Shown here one piece after another: positions 30,793 to 42,995 of a stretch of DNA of 64,000 nt. Source of the stretch: Uranotaenia lowii. Lineage: Eukaryota; Arthropoda; Insecta; Diptera; Culicidae. Numbering within the stretch: position 1 is the stretch's first letter; each line of letters opens with the position of its first letter. Made by a program: the position numbers and the translations under genes. The notes beneath the pieces were generated by a model. It was not told the DNA's origin and ran no database searches. It saw only the letters and a program-made list of their open reading frames with translations. The stretch lies in contig NC_073691.1 in assembly GCF_029784155.1 (NCBI RefSeq), positions 131,192,714 to 131,256,713 on the forward strand, read 5' to 3'.

Positions 30793-32036
30793 GTATGGAC
30801 GACCCCTGACCCTAAATTCAATAACTGGAATCGATTGCTCGTCTTCCAAAACACACGTGTGCTAATTTTCATCGCAATCTAATATCACTAAAATAATATT
30901 TGTCTTGTATGAACGACCCCCTCCAAAAGGGGTCATCCGAAAATCTTAAAACATTTTACATCATTATTGATTGTAGTCCATGCCAAATTTCAGCTCTCTA
31001 GGTCTCAAGACGGCTGAGCCTATAGAGGACAAACAAACATGCAGAAATTGCTTTTTATATATCTACTAGCTGATTCCATACGAACTCCGTTTCGCTTTTA
31101 ACTTGGAATATGTCATGAACAGTTTTTTATGAATACGCCAATTGCCAAGCATTTTCCAGATGCACTTCCGAATTCATTGTTTAGTAATAATAGTAATAAT
31201 TGTCTGCTATTAAATTTGAAATCAGGAATCAATTGAACGTGCCAAAAACCCCCGTGTATAAATTTCGACTCGATCGTTGCATAACAACGCATTTATTGAC
31301 AAAAAGTTAAACCCATTTCGGTGACCTCTTATACAACTTTTGATATCTGAAATCGATTGCTCTTCCCTGAAAACTCTCGTGTACCAATTTTCATCTCAAT
31401 CCGATGTATAATAAAGACAATATCGCATTAACAGTGAATAGCTAATATGGACGACCCCTTTGGCCGACCCCCGACTTTAATTTGGATAAGTGAAATCAAT
31501 TGTTTGTCCCTTATAACTCCTATGTGCAAATTTTAATTCCAATCCGATGTATAAAAACGAAAATTTCAAAGATGTTGAAAAGTTAATATGGACGACCCCT
31601 TTTGCCGGCCCCTTACAATGAATTTGATACCTCAAATCGATTGCACGTCACTCAAAACTATCGTGTACCAATTTTCATCTGAATACGATGTATATCAACG
31701 TCAAAATCGCAAAAACAGCGAACAGTTAATATGGACGACCCCTTACACAAAATTTGACACCTGAAATCGGTTGTTCGTCTTTCAAAACACTCATGTGTAA
31801 ATTTTCAACACAATCCGATGAAAAGTAACGTCAATATCGCGAAAACAAAATTTGTCTTGTATGGACGACCCCTTCAGAAGGGAGTAATCCGAAAATCTGA
31901 AAACATTTTTCATCATTCCTGGTCCTAATATGAGCATCCATGCTGAATTTCAGACCTCTAGCTCTTAAGACGGCTGAGTCTATAGAGGACAAACAAACAA
32001 ATAAACATACAGAAAATTAGATGTACCTATATAGAT
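30793..32036 (+). repeat. Dispersed element built of ~130-140-bp units
   Basis: The motif TATGGACGACCCCTT recurs at about 31448, 31588, 31728 and 31858, with variants at about 30793 and 30905. Each is followed by a shared consensus containing AATCGATTG, ...CGTGTACCAATTTTCATC and AATCCGATGTATA. The blocks at 30793-31076 and 31210-32036 both end with a tail (GACGGCTGAG, TATAGAGGACAAACAAACA) and a short AT repeat. I cannot assign the family. It looks like the 3' part of a repeat with internal tandem units. Confidence 0.55.
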
Positions 32037-32120
32037 TTATGCCTTAACCCTTCGTTTCATAAAGTAACAAATTTGCAACAATTAATTAAAGCTGTTGTAA
32101 ATTATGCAGAAATTCAAATA

Positions 32121-32312
32121 CACCAAGGTTTTTTTTTTACGCGGTATGAATTCCGTCGTTAACGTATAGGACTTGGAATATTTTCGCTCGAAAAACGTGT
32201 TGATTCGCGAGAGCCATGTAGAAGAATCATATCCATGGCAAAAAACCGCATAAAAAGAAGCCGTGTTAGAAAAACTGAGCAAAATAAAACCGCGTAAAAA
32301 AAGACCTTAGTG
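32121..32312. mobile_element. 192-bp MITE with ~24-bp TIRs, TA target
   Basis: Begins CACCAAGGTTTTTTTTTTACGCGG and ends with the inverse of CACTAAGGTCTTTTTTTACGCGG, between TA dinucleotides. No coding capacity. Confidence 0.7.
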
Positions 32313-32974
32313 TAGTCAACTTTTTTCTTCAAGGCAGTCATATTTCTAACTTCAAGATACGGTTTAATTAAAAAAATACTTTCCGAGTACATATGTACAA
32401 ACTAGACCAACTTCAATCAGAAAAATATGAAATGTTATAAAAGGCTTATTTTTCAGAATTTTGACCTAGTCCAATTCGCACCGAGGAAAAAAAATTTGAT
32501 TGGAAAAAATATTTTCGCATTTTCAGTAATGCAATTAACACAATTGAATACAACTTGAAGATTTTTTTTAGTTTTTGTCTGATATAATGGCCTTTTATTA
32601 ATTGTTGCAAATTTGCAACACCATGCAACGGTAGCACCTTTAGTTACGTATATGGGCTACAAAGTTTGTTTTCGAAAGTTTCATCGTTTAAACAGTGTAT
32701 ATGTTTTCCGATAAAAGTAATATTATTTTAATTTTATATTATCATGTTATCGAGACATTTTTAAAAATAATGCAGATCCATTATCCTCTAACTGAACAAA
32801 ATGGCTACCAACTGTAGAAATATGGGAAAAAAAGTAAAAAATCCTTTTGACTAGATCATCAACCATTCGAATCATAAATAAAAAAAATGGCGTTAATTAC
32901 GAAACCTCGTAAGAAATCCTGAATAAAAATTAAAAATTGTATTTCTAAAAGGTCACATATGTACATATGCATGC

Positions 32975-34122
32975 TGTATGTTGGTTATCCACCATGGGTG
33001 CACGGGTTCACCGCAGTTTCTGCCTAAATATGTTTTAAAATGTATTCTCAGATTATTAAGTTCGATAATATATTTCCAAAGGTTCACATTTAGTACAAAT
33101 TTGTGACTTTTGAGTAATTGGAGTATTTGTTGTAATAGTTTGAATCTATAATTTTTCAAATACACAAGCGTTGTGTTTCTTTGATTTTAAATATTATATT
33201 GTGATCCCCGGGAAAGATTTTCTGGGTTCGAAATAAATAGTTTCGCATTTATTTTGTAAATTTATCATCAACATACTTTTTTCCATACTAGTACATTGAA
33301 TTTTTAAATGTAAATGCATTATATGTTCTCAACATTATACAATGTAGTACCCTAGTTTGTAACATGAGTTCCATAATGTGCCTCAATTACTTTTTATCAT
33401 TAAAACAGTATTAATGTTAACAGTATTATTTTTTTCAGAACGAATATGATAAGGAAACGGTGCGTGATGGTGAAATAGCAGTTTCATTTTAGTCCTACTT
33501 ATAATTCCGTTAACTCTTCTGAATGTGTACCATCGAAAATTGTTTTCGATATTGGACCCTAAACGTTCCCCTTCCCTCCTCCAATTTAGAATCAAAGCTA
33601 ACAGTTGAGTCACCGCATTTATTACGGCTCCTTCCTCTACTAACATGGATTAAATAGTGATCCACTCGGCAAAATGAAATTTATAAGTAAATTGCCTTTA
33701 TAAATAAACCTGTGATTAAAAAAAAATCAACAAAAGTTATATGAGTGCATTTTGAAGGTATTTTATCCATCCTTTTTTTTTTTATTAAGGAATATTGAAA
33801 ATATTGTTTTTTTTTTGTTTTTTTATTATTGGTTCTTTGCAAATAAGTATACCATGTACAACAATCACATTTTCTGTTATAATGGTTTTATAATTCGTTG
33901 TTGTAAGCCGAGAATGAACTTTTTTTCATATTGTTGTATATTGCGCTTAAGAACCATGAACACGAAGATCATAAAAACACATAAAATCTTTCACAAAAAA
34001 TGAAGTTACTAAAAATGAACTGGAGATTTGTCGATCTAATTAATCTCAATAATGCATGTAAGCACATACTTAGGTAGGAACTGCGGTGAATCCGTGCACC
34101 CATGGTGGATAACCAGCATACA
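32975..34122. mobile_element. Foldback element with ~100-bp inverted arms
   Basis: The arm at 32975-33075 (TTATCCACCATGGGTGCACG near its start) reappears inverted at about 34020-34122 with few changes. The interior is AT-rich and non-coding. I could not define a target duplication. Confidence 0.6.
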
Positions 34123-34511
34123 TAGGTTCTACCCCCAGCTAAATGGTTTCCAGACACTAGGTTTACGAAGTTTTTGAGCTAAAACTATGGTTAGTGCCAG
34201 TGATGGTTCGAATCATTTGACTTAATTTTGAATCATTTGCTTATAACTTCTTTTGAAAACATTTTTCCCAGAACACCCATAGAAGAGGTTGCAAAAATCC
34301 AATGCCTATTTGGAACATCTCTGTGCCGATAATGCGCTGAAATGTGCACTGTGCCGAAGATGATATGTTTGAAAAACCGTAACTGGCATAAGGACTCGGC
34401 TCCCAACTAAAATGATGCATGACCACTACATTCAAGCAAAACAAGAAAAACATTTTATGGGATTTCGTTCCTATTGGATAATTCATCCCAGAAACAAGAA
34501 AATATAAATAT

Positions 34512-34590
34512 AAACCACAGCGCCCATAGGGAGAATCGAACTCAAATCACCAATTAAATCGTATTGCCAGACCGACATCTTAACCAGTGT
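34512..34590 (-). repeat. tRNA-derived segment inside the hAT-like element
   Basis: The reverse complement contains TGGTTAAGATG (A-box-like) and GAGTTCGATTCTC (B-box-like) at tRNA spacing. Acceptor pairing is poor. Probably a SINE head or tRNA relic. Confidence 0.45.
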
Positions 34591-34803
34591 ACTATTTGAA
34601 CTTCATGCAGGCAGAGGGATATTTGTCATAGGCATTCTGCCACCGATCAATCACAAAAGAAACGCACGACAGTGGCTTCCCGGCGTTTGGTCTCCTTTCA
34701 AGGTATTCATTTGTCTTGTGATGGAAACGGGAAAGGGAACGGGAGTGGAGGAAACGGAAAACCCATTGAATGAGAACTGTGCTTTGCTTACTGCCTGCTA
34801 TTA

Positions 34804-35110
34804 CATACACACGCTACATATACACAGCTGCTAAAGCCGGGCAGCTTGGCCGGTGCTTGTTTGCCGGTGAATTGAAGGAATATATTCTTGTTGCTTTTGC
34901 TACATACACACGCACAGCTTAGCCGTGGTTGTTTGCCGGCGAATTGAATTGAAGGAATGTTTTTTTCTGTTGCTTTTACTGCATACACACGCACAGCTCG
35001 GCCGTGGTTGTTTGCCGGTGGTTTGAAGGAATTGAATTAGAAGGATGTTTTTGTTGTTGCTTTTGCTACATTCACACGCACAGTGCTCGGTTCGCTGGCT
35101 GCCTGGTGTT
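34804..35110. repeat. Minisatellite of ~80-99-bp units, four copies
   Basis: Units begin CATACACACG or similar at 34804, 34903, 34982 and 35069. They share GGCCGTGGTTGTTTGCCGG, GAATTGAAGGAAT and TTGTTGCTTTTGCTA. Unit lengths vary. Confidence 0.75.
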
Positions 35111-36052
35111 GGCCGGTATTTATTTCCATCCTTCTTCGTCTTGTGATGCGATAGGGAGGGACGTGAAAGCGTTTTTATTTTGTTTCTTTCAGACATACGC
35201 AATTCGGTTAACTTGGGAGATTAATGCCGGTGGGAGCAAATCGATTCAGCACCGATCGCGTTATCTTCTTGTACCGATGATGCTATGTAATTGACTACAC
35301 GCCATTGGCACAGAGGCTGAATTTTGGGTGAAATGATGTTCTAAACTTTAGTAGAACTAGATCTTAGCTGCAACTTTTGTGACCAACACAAACCTGTATC
35401 TCTTATGCCTTATGAATGAGAAATCGAAAAGTTTAAATTTTTGAGCAATGATCGTAATCACAATCATTTGGATTAGCGGGTTGGATTAAATCCTACAATT
35501 CATACCACATTGAAGATACATATTTATGACATACAAGAAAGTTGTAGCTTAGATCTGTATCTACTAAAGTTTAGAACATCATTTCATGGAAAAATGTTTT
35601 CAAAAGAAGTTATAACCAAATGATTCAAAAATAAGTCAAATGATTCAAACCATCACTGGTTAGTGCAAGATAGACTAAGAGTAAAAATTTATTTTTAGCT
35701 GTCTTGTGTGAGGAACAAAAAGGTATAACCATTTCATGTTGTTGCAAATTTGCAACAATTAATACTTTGGCTAAATACTCGAAATTTGTGAAAATTATAT
35801 TTTTTCTTTATTTTTACCTTCATGTACTCATCATTGAGCACTTTTGGAAATTTTTCAAGAAAAAAGAAAAAATCATGAAATAAAGGGTTAAGATATAAGA
35901 AACCGAAAACTTCTTTTACTTAAAAAAACATCTTAAAATCTGCTTAGATTTTCCTGGTATAGGGAAATTTAATTATTCGTTCCGGAATGGTCAAAACGCC
36001 ATCTTGACTACCTTGTCTTTCCGCTCGATTTTCAGACGCCACCAATTACAAA

Positions 36053-36400
36053 AAAGTCCGGTCCGGCCCGTTTGCCTGGATTCTGGATTTAATTGAAAAA
36101 AGAGCGGATTTTGCCGTGATCTATTCACTTTATTTTCCAAATAAAAAAAAAGTCAAATTGAGTTTGAGTATTTTTTTTTATTTATGCCTCAAAGACAAAA
36201 CTTTTTAAGCAAGTTTTATAAAAGTAATCTTGAAAGGTTTTTTGGAAGTCTTAAACACGATTTAAAATCTGTTGATAAATCTAGATGAAAAAAGTATTTT
36301 TTTCCTGATTGTTGTAGAGGTATTCCTGGGTTTTTATCAAATTTACCTGGATATTGTCCGGATCTTTGGTCGAAATTTAGTTAATTCGAATGTCTGGAGT
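36053..36400. repeat. Diverged inverted copy of the AAGGTTG MITE
   Basis: Reads AGTCCGGTCCGGCCCG and then GAAAGGTTTTTTGGAA..., aligning with the reverse complement of about 18600-18920. The ends are eroded. Confidence 0.6.
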
Positions 36401-37110
36401 TTTCGGTAAATTTCGGGTAATTTATTGAGGAAATTTTGCGTTAATATACTCAAAATCTAGTGCAAAGTTGAATTTTAATGCTAGAAAATTTGAAAAAAAT
36501 TACAAATTAAAACTCGACAAAAAATCTTTCTTTCGTACTTTGACATTCTAAAAATGCAAAAATGTGCCAAGTTACGTTAACTTTTCAAAATTTAGCTGTT
36601 GTGACTGAAACAATTTTGACAGTTCATTGATTGAGAAGTACGGTTTTTACAACACTTTATTACATTTTTTGTAGTCATGAGCTTCAAAAAAAAAACATAT
36701 TCTCGTGAGCAACGTATAGCTTCTAACTTCAGCTTTCTTGGACACTAAATTAATTTTTTGTGTCTTTCTGTTTTTCATTTTTATTTTATATAATGTGCTG
36801 ACAAATCCTCAAAATGCATCAAGATAAAATAAACAAATTGTTGAGCAAACCAAGTAAAAAATCTTCATCTTTTGGTTCAAACTTGCTGAAAAGCCAAAAA
36901 AAAAATATGAGTCTAACCTTATTCTTACACTTTAAAGCTATTTTGTAATTTTGAGACCTTAGATGAAGTTTTTTTTTTAAATTCCCGCAGAGTTCAAAAA
37001 CCTTACCCCTATTTTATGCAAACGTTTTTTCTTTCGATGTACATAAACAACCAACAGGCGGATCCATGATGCGAAAATTTCAGTTTCTCCTGTCGGCCAG
37101 CTTGAAAATA

Positions 37111-38122
37111 AAGCATGGATCACGATGAATCTGGACGCATTAAAAGGGTGTATCTTAGAGCTATGTAAACGAAATTCAAATATTTTGTACTTAAAACGTA
37201 GTGTTTTTATTGCACTTTAAAGGAAAAATAATTAAAAAAAATATTCCAATGTTGTTTTGATGAAATTTAGAACTTTCGTCGAGTACCGCTTGTCATAGTT
37301 TGGACACCCTACTCGCTGACCTCAGCAGCCATTTTGTTTCACAATCTCTTCATCTCTGTTGCATCATGAGTCGTCCTACCATTCTTCTTCATCTTCTGCT
37401 TGACAATTGCCCAAAATATGTTGACATTGATGACACAATTGAGGGCAGTTGGGTGGGTTGATGTCTTTTTCGACAAAATCCACCCGTTGTACCGATACCA
37501 CTGTAGTACCTCTTTGCTGTAGTGGCAGCCTGCCAAATCTGGCGAAAACTTTACTGGTCCTTTGTGAGAAATAATGTACGTTAAAAAAATTTTTCAGGCA
37601 CTCCTCCTTGTACATTTCGGAGTCCATGGTCTTGTTTTTCACAAAACCCGGGGATTTTCATCCGCAGCTGCAAATACTTTGCCAGATCAAACACTCTCTT
37701 GCAAACTTATCGGCAAAAACGAATTTGAACTTGGCGGGGACATTACACCGACCAGTGGCTTTGTAAAATTTTTGGCCAGGAAGCCGCCCAAAATCCATCT
37801 TAACGTACGTTTTGTCATCCATAAAGATGCATCCGTCGTACTTCGTTAGAATCATGTTGTATAACTTCCGGGCCCGCCCTTTGGCTTCTACATTCTTCTT
37901 CAATGTACGGTTTGGTTTTGACGTAAGTGTCCAAAATTCATTTTCGTCTCGCGGCTTCAATCACGTGTTATTTTTTTGGAACTAAACGAATCGTAATGAA
38001 ATTTTCAGCACTGATAGAGGAAACATTTCCGAACAAAGTACTGTCAAAACATTCCAGATCCGACAACTATGAGCGCTATGGTATAATAAACAGTGCGTCC
38101 AGATTCATCGTGATCCATGCTT
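37111..38122 (-). mobile_element. Tc1-like element with perfect 29-bp TIRs
   Basis: Identical inverted ends of 29 bp (37111-37139 and 38094-38122, starting AAGCATGGATCACGATGAAT), flanked by TA at 37109-37110 and 38123-38124. The interior holds a broken minus-strand transposase lacking its N-terminal DNA-binding part, so this is an internally deleted, non-autonomous copy. The perfect TIRs contrast with the decayed coding region. Confidence 0.8.
37339..37960 (-). pseudogene. Decayed Tc1-like (DD37E-type) transposase
   Basis: Minus-strand fragments in several frames line up with the transposase at 47924-48554. They include FMDDKTYVK with the first catalytic Asp, LPGQKFY, IWQSICSCG, then CHYSKEVLQWY after a shift, and FWAIVKQKMKK after another. 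Stops and frameshifts prevent a product. The N-terminal helix-turn-helix region is missing. Confidence 0.75.
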
Positions 38123-38124
38123 TA

Positions 38125-40394
38125 AGCCAATTTTTGGGAAAATTTGGGGCACCTATGCCTTGGAGTTAATTAAATGAGCTAAAATTTGGCATTGGGCCTT
38201 CTGGCAGATCAAGGGACGGTTTCAAGGTTTTGATTCCGAAATTTAGCCCGACTTTTTGGCCACCCCATTAAACATGTTATGAAGGAATTAATGTTTTGGA
38301 CCTTCCTAATTGTATTACCGATATGATTCTATACCAAGGTTTCATTTCATCTGACTCATTTCTTGAGTGTAGTCCTAGTCTAGTCAAGTCATACTTTGTT
38401 GAAAAATAAACAAAAATGATTTTTTTTCCTGGAACTCTGCATATGTTATCACATTCTTCAATTTGCTCGGAACAGAAGCGTTTAACGGGGAATAGACTGC
38501 CTTCTTTCAAGAAAGACCATTAAATGGACAATTAAAAGTAACATGGAAGCTGAGATCATTATAGGGTGGGTTACAGATATCCCCAAAAGAAAATAGCAAT
38601 AAACCATCTGGTGTATTATTGTTGTACCTTCGAAAATCTCTGCCTGTACTAGCCTGCACTCAGCAAAACCAAACACAGCTGATCCCTGAAAGCGGAATTG
38701 CGACGGTGGCCGCGGTTGATCGCGGTAATTAAAAAGAGCGCCCACAAAATGATCATTCTCTCATCTGTTGTTCTCCAAACACGGAACGAAAAGAAAAAGA
38801 AAACACTCGACAAACGACGGACTCTAGGCCAAACGTTGAATATGATTTTAGTTTATTTTCCCATTTCGCCGCGTTCGGTTGGAGTTTTTGTGAGGTGATG
38901 GACTTCTCCGTCGTTTTGAAACGTCTCTGAACTGTCCGGTCAATCGAAGTACCAACTACCAGCTCATGTGTGCTACCTTGCGGATGTTTACTCACAGCTC
39001 GGTGAACCGCATAAAAGTTACGTTATACTTGTGAATTGCCTTTTTGGTGTTTGGTTGTCTATGCAGTTTAATAAATACAAATAAGTATCATAACTCCGGT
39101 GGTCTTTCGGACACCGCAAAACGGTGAAGATTTCGTCAGTGAAAGTGTTTTTTCCTTCATTCAATTCTTCTGTGGTAATCTAAACCATGCGAATCAGTCA
39201 AGTGTGACCGACCCAAAAGGCAGTAAGCAGAGGTTCGGACCAAATCGAAAAGGTTGGTTGATCGACAGCAAGGCAGACAGTCTGAGATCTCTGTTGGAAG
39301 GTTTGAATTCCATGTGGTGGGCGAGTCTCGGATTTGTTACATCAACTCCATAACGCATAATCCAGAAATCGTGCTAAACGTCACCCTGCCGAAACGATCT
39401 CGACCGTCCTGTGGCGATTGTGGTGAACTTTGGAACTTTAATCTATGGGAATATGTAGAAAAAATGCGAAAAATAACAAAAAGAGTACGGGAAGCGGTCG
39501 GGTTCTGTTCATTCGCTGTACAAAACAGCAGTCGATGACGTCACAGCACGCCGCCTGTCCGATCGCGAGCTCGTCGTTTGTTTTTTGTTTGCATCTTTTT
39601 TGAATGTACATAAATACTTCACATGCCGCTTAGTTGAGAAGTATGAACGACCTTGATAGCAGGGCACGTACAAAAAAACAAGGCGAAAATAATGTACTGA
39701 ACAAAAAACTCTTAGTTTGCTTATCGAAAGAGCATTTTTGACCTGAGAAATAGTGATCAGATTGTTTCGAGTGCGTACTCTATTTTGTACCTGCGAAAAA
39801 CGACTTTTATCACAATTATGCAAAGTGTGAATTTTATATACAATTTATTTAAAAAAAAAAACTACCTGACGATAGCGCATGAAAAATACAGTTAAATACT
39901 AGAGTTCATCCGAATATACTGGGTTGATATATCAAATATTACAAAACTTACAAGAAATTCAAACTTTCGTGCATTTATTTTGTCCAGTACTGTATGTTTC
40001 TTCTTTTTCGTTTTATGTTTATGACTCTATTGCCGATGGTATACGATTTCTCATGTGCCAATAGCCTCCAACTTCACTCCGATTAGCTGTCATTCTTATA
40101 GAAATTTGTGTAAGAGTAAATAGCAAGCTTTATTCTTTTTAGCAGGCCCAAGCCTAATAACAACACTATTTCTACTTCCAGCGTGCTATTAAGTGTTGCT
40201 AATTTATATTAAATTTCTAGTTTTGTTTCGTTCCAAAAAAGATAACACTTCTCTCAAAAGTCCTGCATCAAAATATTGTATGTTTGATTAGCCTGGTTTA
40301 TTTTCCCCTGTTTTTTTTTTATCAGGCATGCAAGCAGGCATACCAACATTGTTTCTCAAATTAAGGAAGCTTGACAATAAAAATTAGTTAAATG
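38125..40394. other. Intron sequence without recognised genes
   Basis: Mixed-composition intron. The stretch 38700-39540 is richer in G and C and has several overlapping frames up to 94 codons, but no splice pattern or family could be assigned. A decayed repeat or a regulatory block are both possible. Confidence 0.3.
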
Positions 40395-40407
40395 CATAGA
40401 ATGACTA

Positions 40408-40599
40408 TTTTTTTTGTTTCGATTATAGTCGTTTTACCGCCTTTGTGGCATTCGCGACTTTATATCAACGCTGCAGTTGGCGGACAGTTATTGAAAAACT
40501 TATCCGGTACAACTGTGTTCGATGTTTACCCTTGGGCTTGAACTCGCGGACATCGGCTCAGGAAGCAACTGACTCGCCAACTGAGCTATATCACAAGCC
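40408..40599 (-). mobile_element. tRNA-derived SINE with a 13-bp target duplication
   Basis: A 192-bp element on the minus strand. The tRNA-like head contains TATAGCTCAGTTGGC (A box) and GAGTTCAAGCCC (B box), followed by a ~90-bp unrelated body and an A-rich tail (poly-T at 40408-40415 on the plus strand). CATAGAATGACTA is duplicated at 40395-40407 and 40600-40612. The perfect duplication indicates LINE-mediated insertion and moderate age. Pol III would transcribe it. The partner LINE is not identified. Confidence 0.85.
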
Positions 40600-40612
40600 C
40601 ATAGAATGACTA

Positions 40613-41239
40613 ATGTTTTTAAAATATGGTATGTGAAGTAAAGTTTTTGAGTTAAAGGTTGGGGTGACGACCAGTAAACTGAATTTTCATTGCGTTATAA
40701 ACGATCAGTACAAAGTTCTGAAACATTCAATTTTCCGTAAAACCACTAAATCAGGAAAATCAGGCTTAAATATTTCCAAAAATCAGGGAAAAACTAGGAT
40801 TTATCAGGTTATCAGGATAGGCCTTTATAAATCAGGCAAATCCTGAAAAATCAGGCACATTAGCATCTCTCGGACGGAACAACATTGAATGGAGTAAGTC
40901 AACGAAACGGGATACGGAATTCTCAAAATCGAACGCTGGATTTGGTTTTTTCGGATGAATTTATTTCGATCAGCCCCATAATCGTTTTTTAATAAATCCA
41001 CATTCCTGGTGCGACCTCCTTGCTCAATTGAAGCTATTGAAACAGACACGATCGGAATTGCTTCGGAAGTTTAATTTTGTGAAAATAAAATTGAACGCGG
41101 GTTCTAAACGGTACCGTATATACAATCGACTTTGCTATCGCCGTTGTGTGCATCGCACTCAGAGTGAACTTCGTCGCAATCCAAAAAAATCTAGAAATTT
41201 GTGATCTCCGATCCAACTAAATGATCATACTGCCATGTC
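40613..41239. other. Intron sequence with a tcagg-rich repeat
   Basis: About 40750-40860 contains repeated AATCAGG/ATCAGGC motifs, as in a decayed MITE end. No gene. Confidence 0.35.
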
Positions 41240-42853
41240 ACCTGACTAAAAATGCGAACTTTTTGCGACGCACTTTGCCAGTATTTTTTTCAGTCGAATC
41301 GCCAACCATTGGCCAATTGAACGCCGCCGTAACACGATTACCCAGCGATGTGCTGGGTCTAGATGTTTTTGCTGTAAGCGAGGAAATGGTTTGAGAGGCA
41401 ATAATTGATCTGAAGAACTCCACGACAGCCGGACAGGATGAAAAAGTGTCACACTTTACTGGTGAAACCTCTGACGAGCATTTTGACTCAGTCTCGAGAA
41501 CTTCAAAATATTCCTACCTTCTGGAAAAAATCGTTTATGAGCCCAATGTGTCATGTTCTTAATATGTTCTCAACTACCGAGGTGTTACATCGCTAGCTGC
41601 CTGCTCGAAAGTATTTGAGAGGATTGTCAACGATGTTATGTTGTCAGCTTACCGGAACTGGATCTCTGAGAACCAGCATGATTTTTTTTTCATAAACGAT
41701 CTGTAACTTTAAATCTGATGGTTTTGCATCCTTATATGGATGCCGCAAATAAATCGACGCGATGTATACCGACATTTTCGTGGCATTTGAGTCTGTAAGC
41801 CACGATATTCTTCTGAAAAAGTTGCATCGATTGGGCTTTTTCGGAACGATTGTGAGCGTGGATCAGAAGCTACCTAACAGATTGTCGTTTGGCTGTAAAA
41901 ATTGGTGCTGATGAATCCTCTGTTCATTCCCTAGACTGGGGTAAATACCCTAAGGCAGCCATTTGGGTCCTTTGTTGTTTACGCTGTTCTGTAACGACAT
42001 CAACTTGTTGCTCATTGGATGTGGAGTTCTTCTGTATGCGGACGACTTAAAATATTTGCTGATTGTTATGAATTACTACGCTTCTTGGATACAATTGTAA
42101 ACTGGTGCGCTAATAATTCACTTGTTTTAATCGTTGCAAAGGGCTTTGTTATCACGTTTGGGCGTAGAAAAAATCCATTCATGCATAATTACGATAGTCT
42201 GAGCGAGCGAGCAGTTGCATCGTGTTGAAGAGATAAGGATGTTGTCGTTTTTTGGACAGTCATATGACTTTTAAGCATCATCAATAGTACTCGAAAAGGC
42301 AAACCGAATGCTAGGATTTATTATACGTTTGAGCAAAGAACTCACTGATCCAGTCTGCTTGCGAGCTCTGTATTGCTGCATGGTGCGATCGATTTTGGAA
42401 TCTGCGAACCTAGTATGGTTGCCTTTTGAAGCTTCGTGGGCAGCGCGTTTTGAAGCAATTCAACGTCGGTTCGTGCATTACGCTCTTCGTGAACAACCTT
42501 GGGATAATTCTTTAAATTTACCACCATACGCTCATCGTTGTGCCCTGCTTGGTCTTCATACGCTGTCGTCGAATCGTCTTTCCATCGGCCAATCGCTGTT
42601 CGCGGCAAAGATTCTTCGGAACGAAATTGACTGCTTCTGGCTAATTTCTCGCTGTAATATTTATGCTCCAGAAAGAACCCTACGTAATAGAAATTGGCTC
42701 TCTCTAGAACCAAGAAGCACGAGATATGGCAGCAACGAACGACCATCTCCGTTTTGCAAAAATATGCTTTTTACATTATTATACTGTCTTCGACTTCAAT
42801 GTTTCCACTTCAACTTTAAAAAGGCCAACTCAAGAGACCAACTAAGAAATTAG
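41240..42853 (+). pseudogene. Decayed Jockey/CR1-type LINE reverse transcriptase
   Basis: Plus-strand fragments in shifting frames: LKNSTTAGQDE near 41410; YRGVTSLAACSKVFERIV (RT block 2 region, about 41575-41625); a remnant of the YADD region (YADDLKIF-like at about 42035); and a longer open stretch at 42308-42853 with the RT thumb/C-terminal pattern MVRSILESANLVWLPF ... RRFVHYALREQPW. Many stops show an old inactive copy. Unlike the LINE at 478-5701, this lacks a visible RNase H. Confidence 0.75.
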
Positions 42854-42995
42854 GAAAAGTATCATGTAAAGTACAAATAATATTAAGTAGATCATTAAGA
42901 GAGATGATTCATTTCAAATAAACAAATCTCTGCGTGGAAGAATCCTACTTAGTCGAAATCTCTTTTATGAACTGACTTAATAGTTCGTGACCAGC

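Larger units (their letters stand above)
34198..35658. mobile_element. hAT-like foldback element with long TIRs
   Basis: Begins CAGTGATGGTT and ends AACCATCACTG, with about 80 bp of nearly matching inverted arms (34198-34275 and 35580-35658). A perfect 8-bp duplication GTTAGTGC flanks it at 34190-34197 and 35659-35666. A second inverted pair lies inside its right half (about 35327-35366 and 35548-35588, sharing TTCTAAACTTTAGTAG). It also carries a tRNA-like segment and a minisatellite. No transposase. Confidence 0.75.
32048..35887. mobile_element. TTAA-flanked element carrying nested insertions
   Basis: The ends are CCCTTCGTTTCAT (32048) and ATGAAATAAAGGG (to 35887), flanked by TTAA at 32044-32047 and 35888-35891. 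The subterminal sequence TTTGCAACAATTAAT occurs near both ends in opposite orientation. TTAA duplications and CCC-starting ends are the signature of piggyBac-type elements. No transposase remains. At least three other elements lie inside it (32121-32312, 32975-34122, 34198-35658). Confidence 0.55.

Noticed and set aside
38700..39540. GC-richer block as a coding gene or an LTR remnant
   Set aside because: Overlapping short frames only. No motif, LTR partner or splice chain could be supported.
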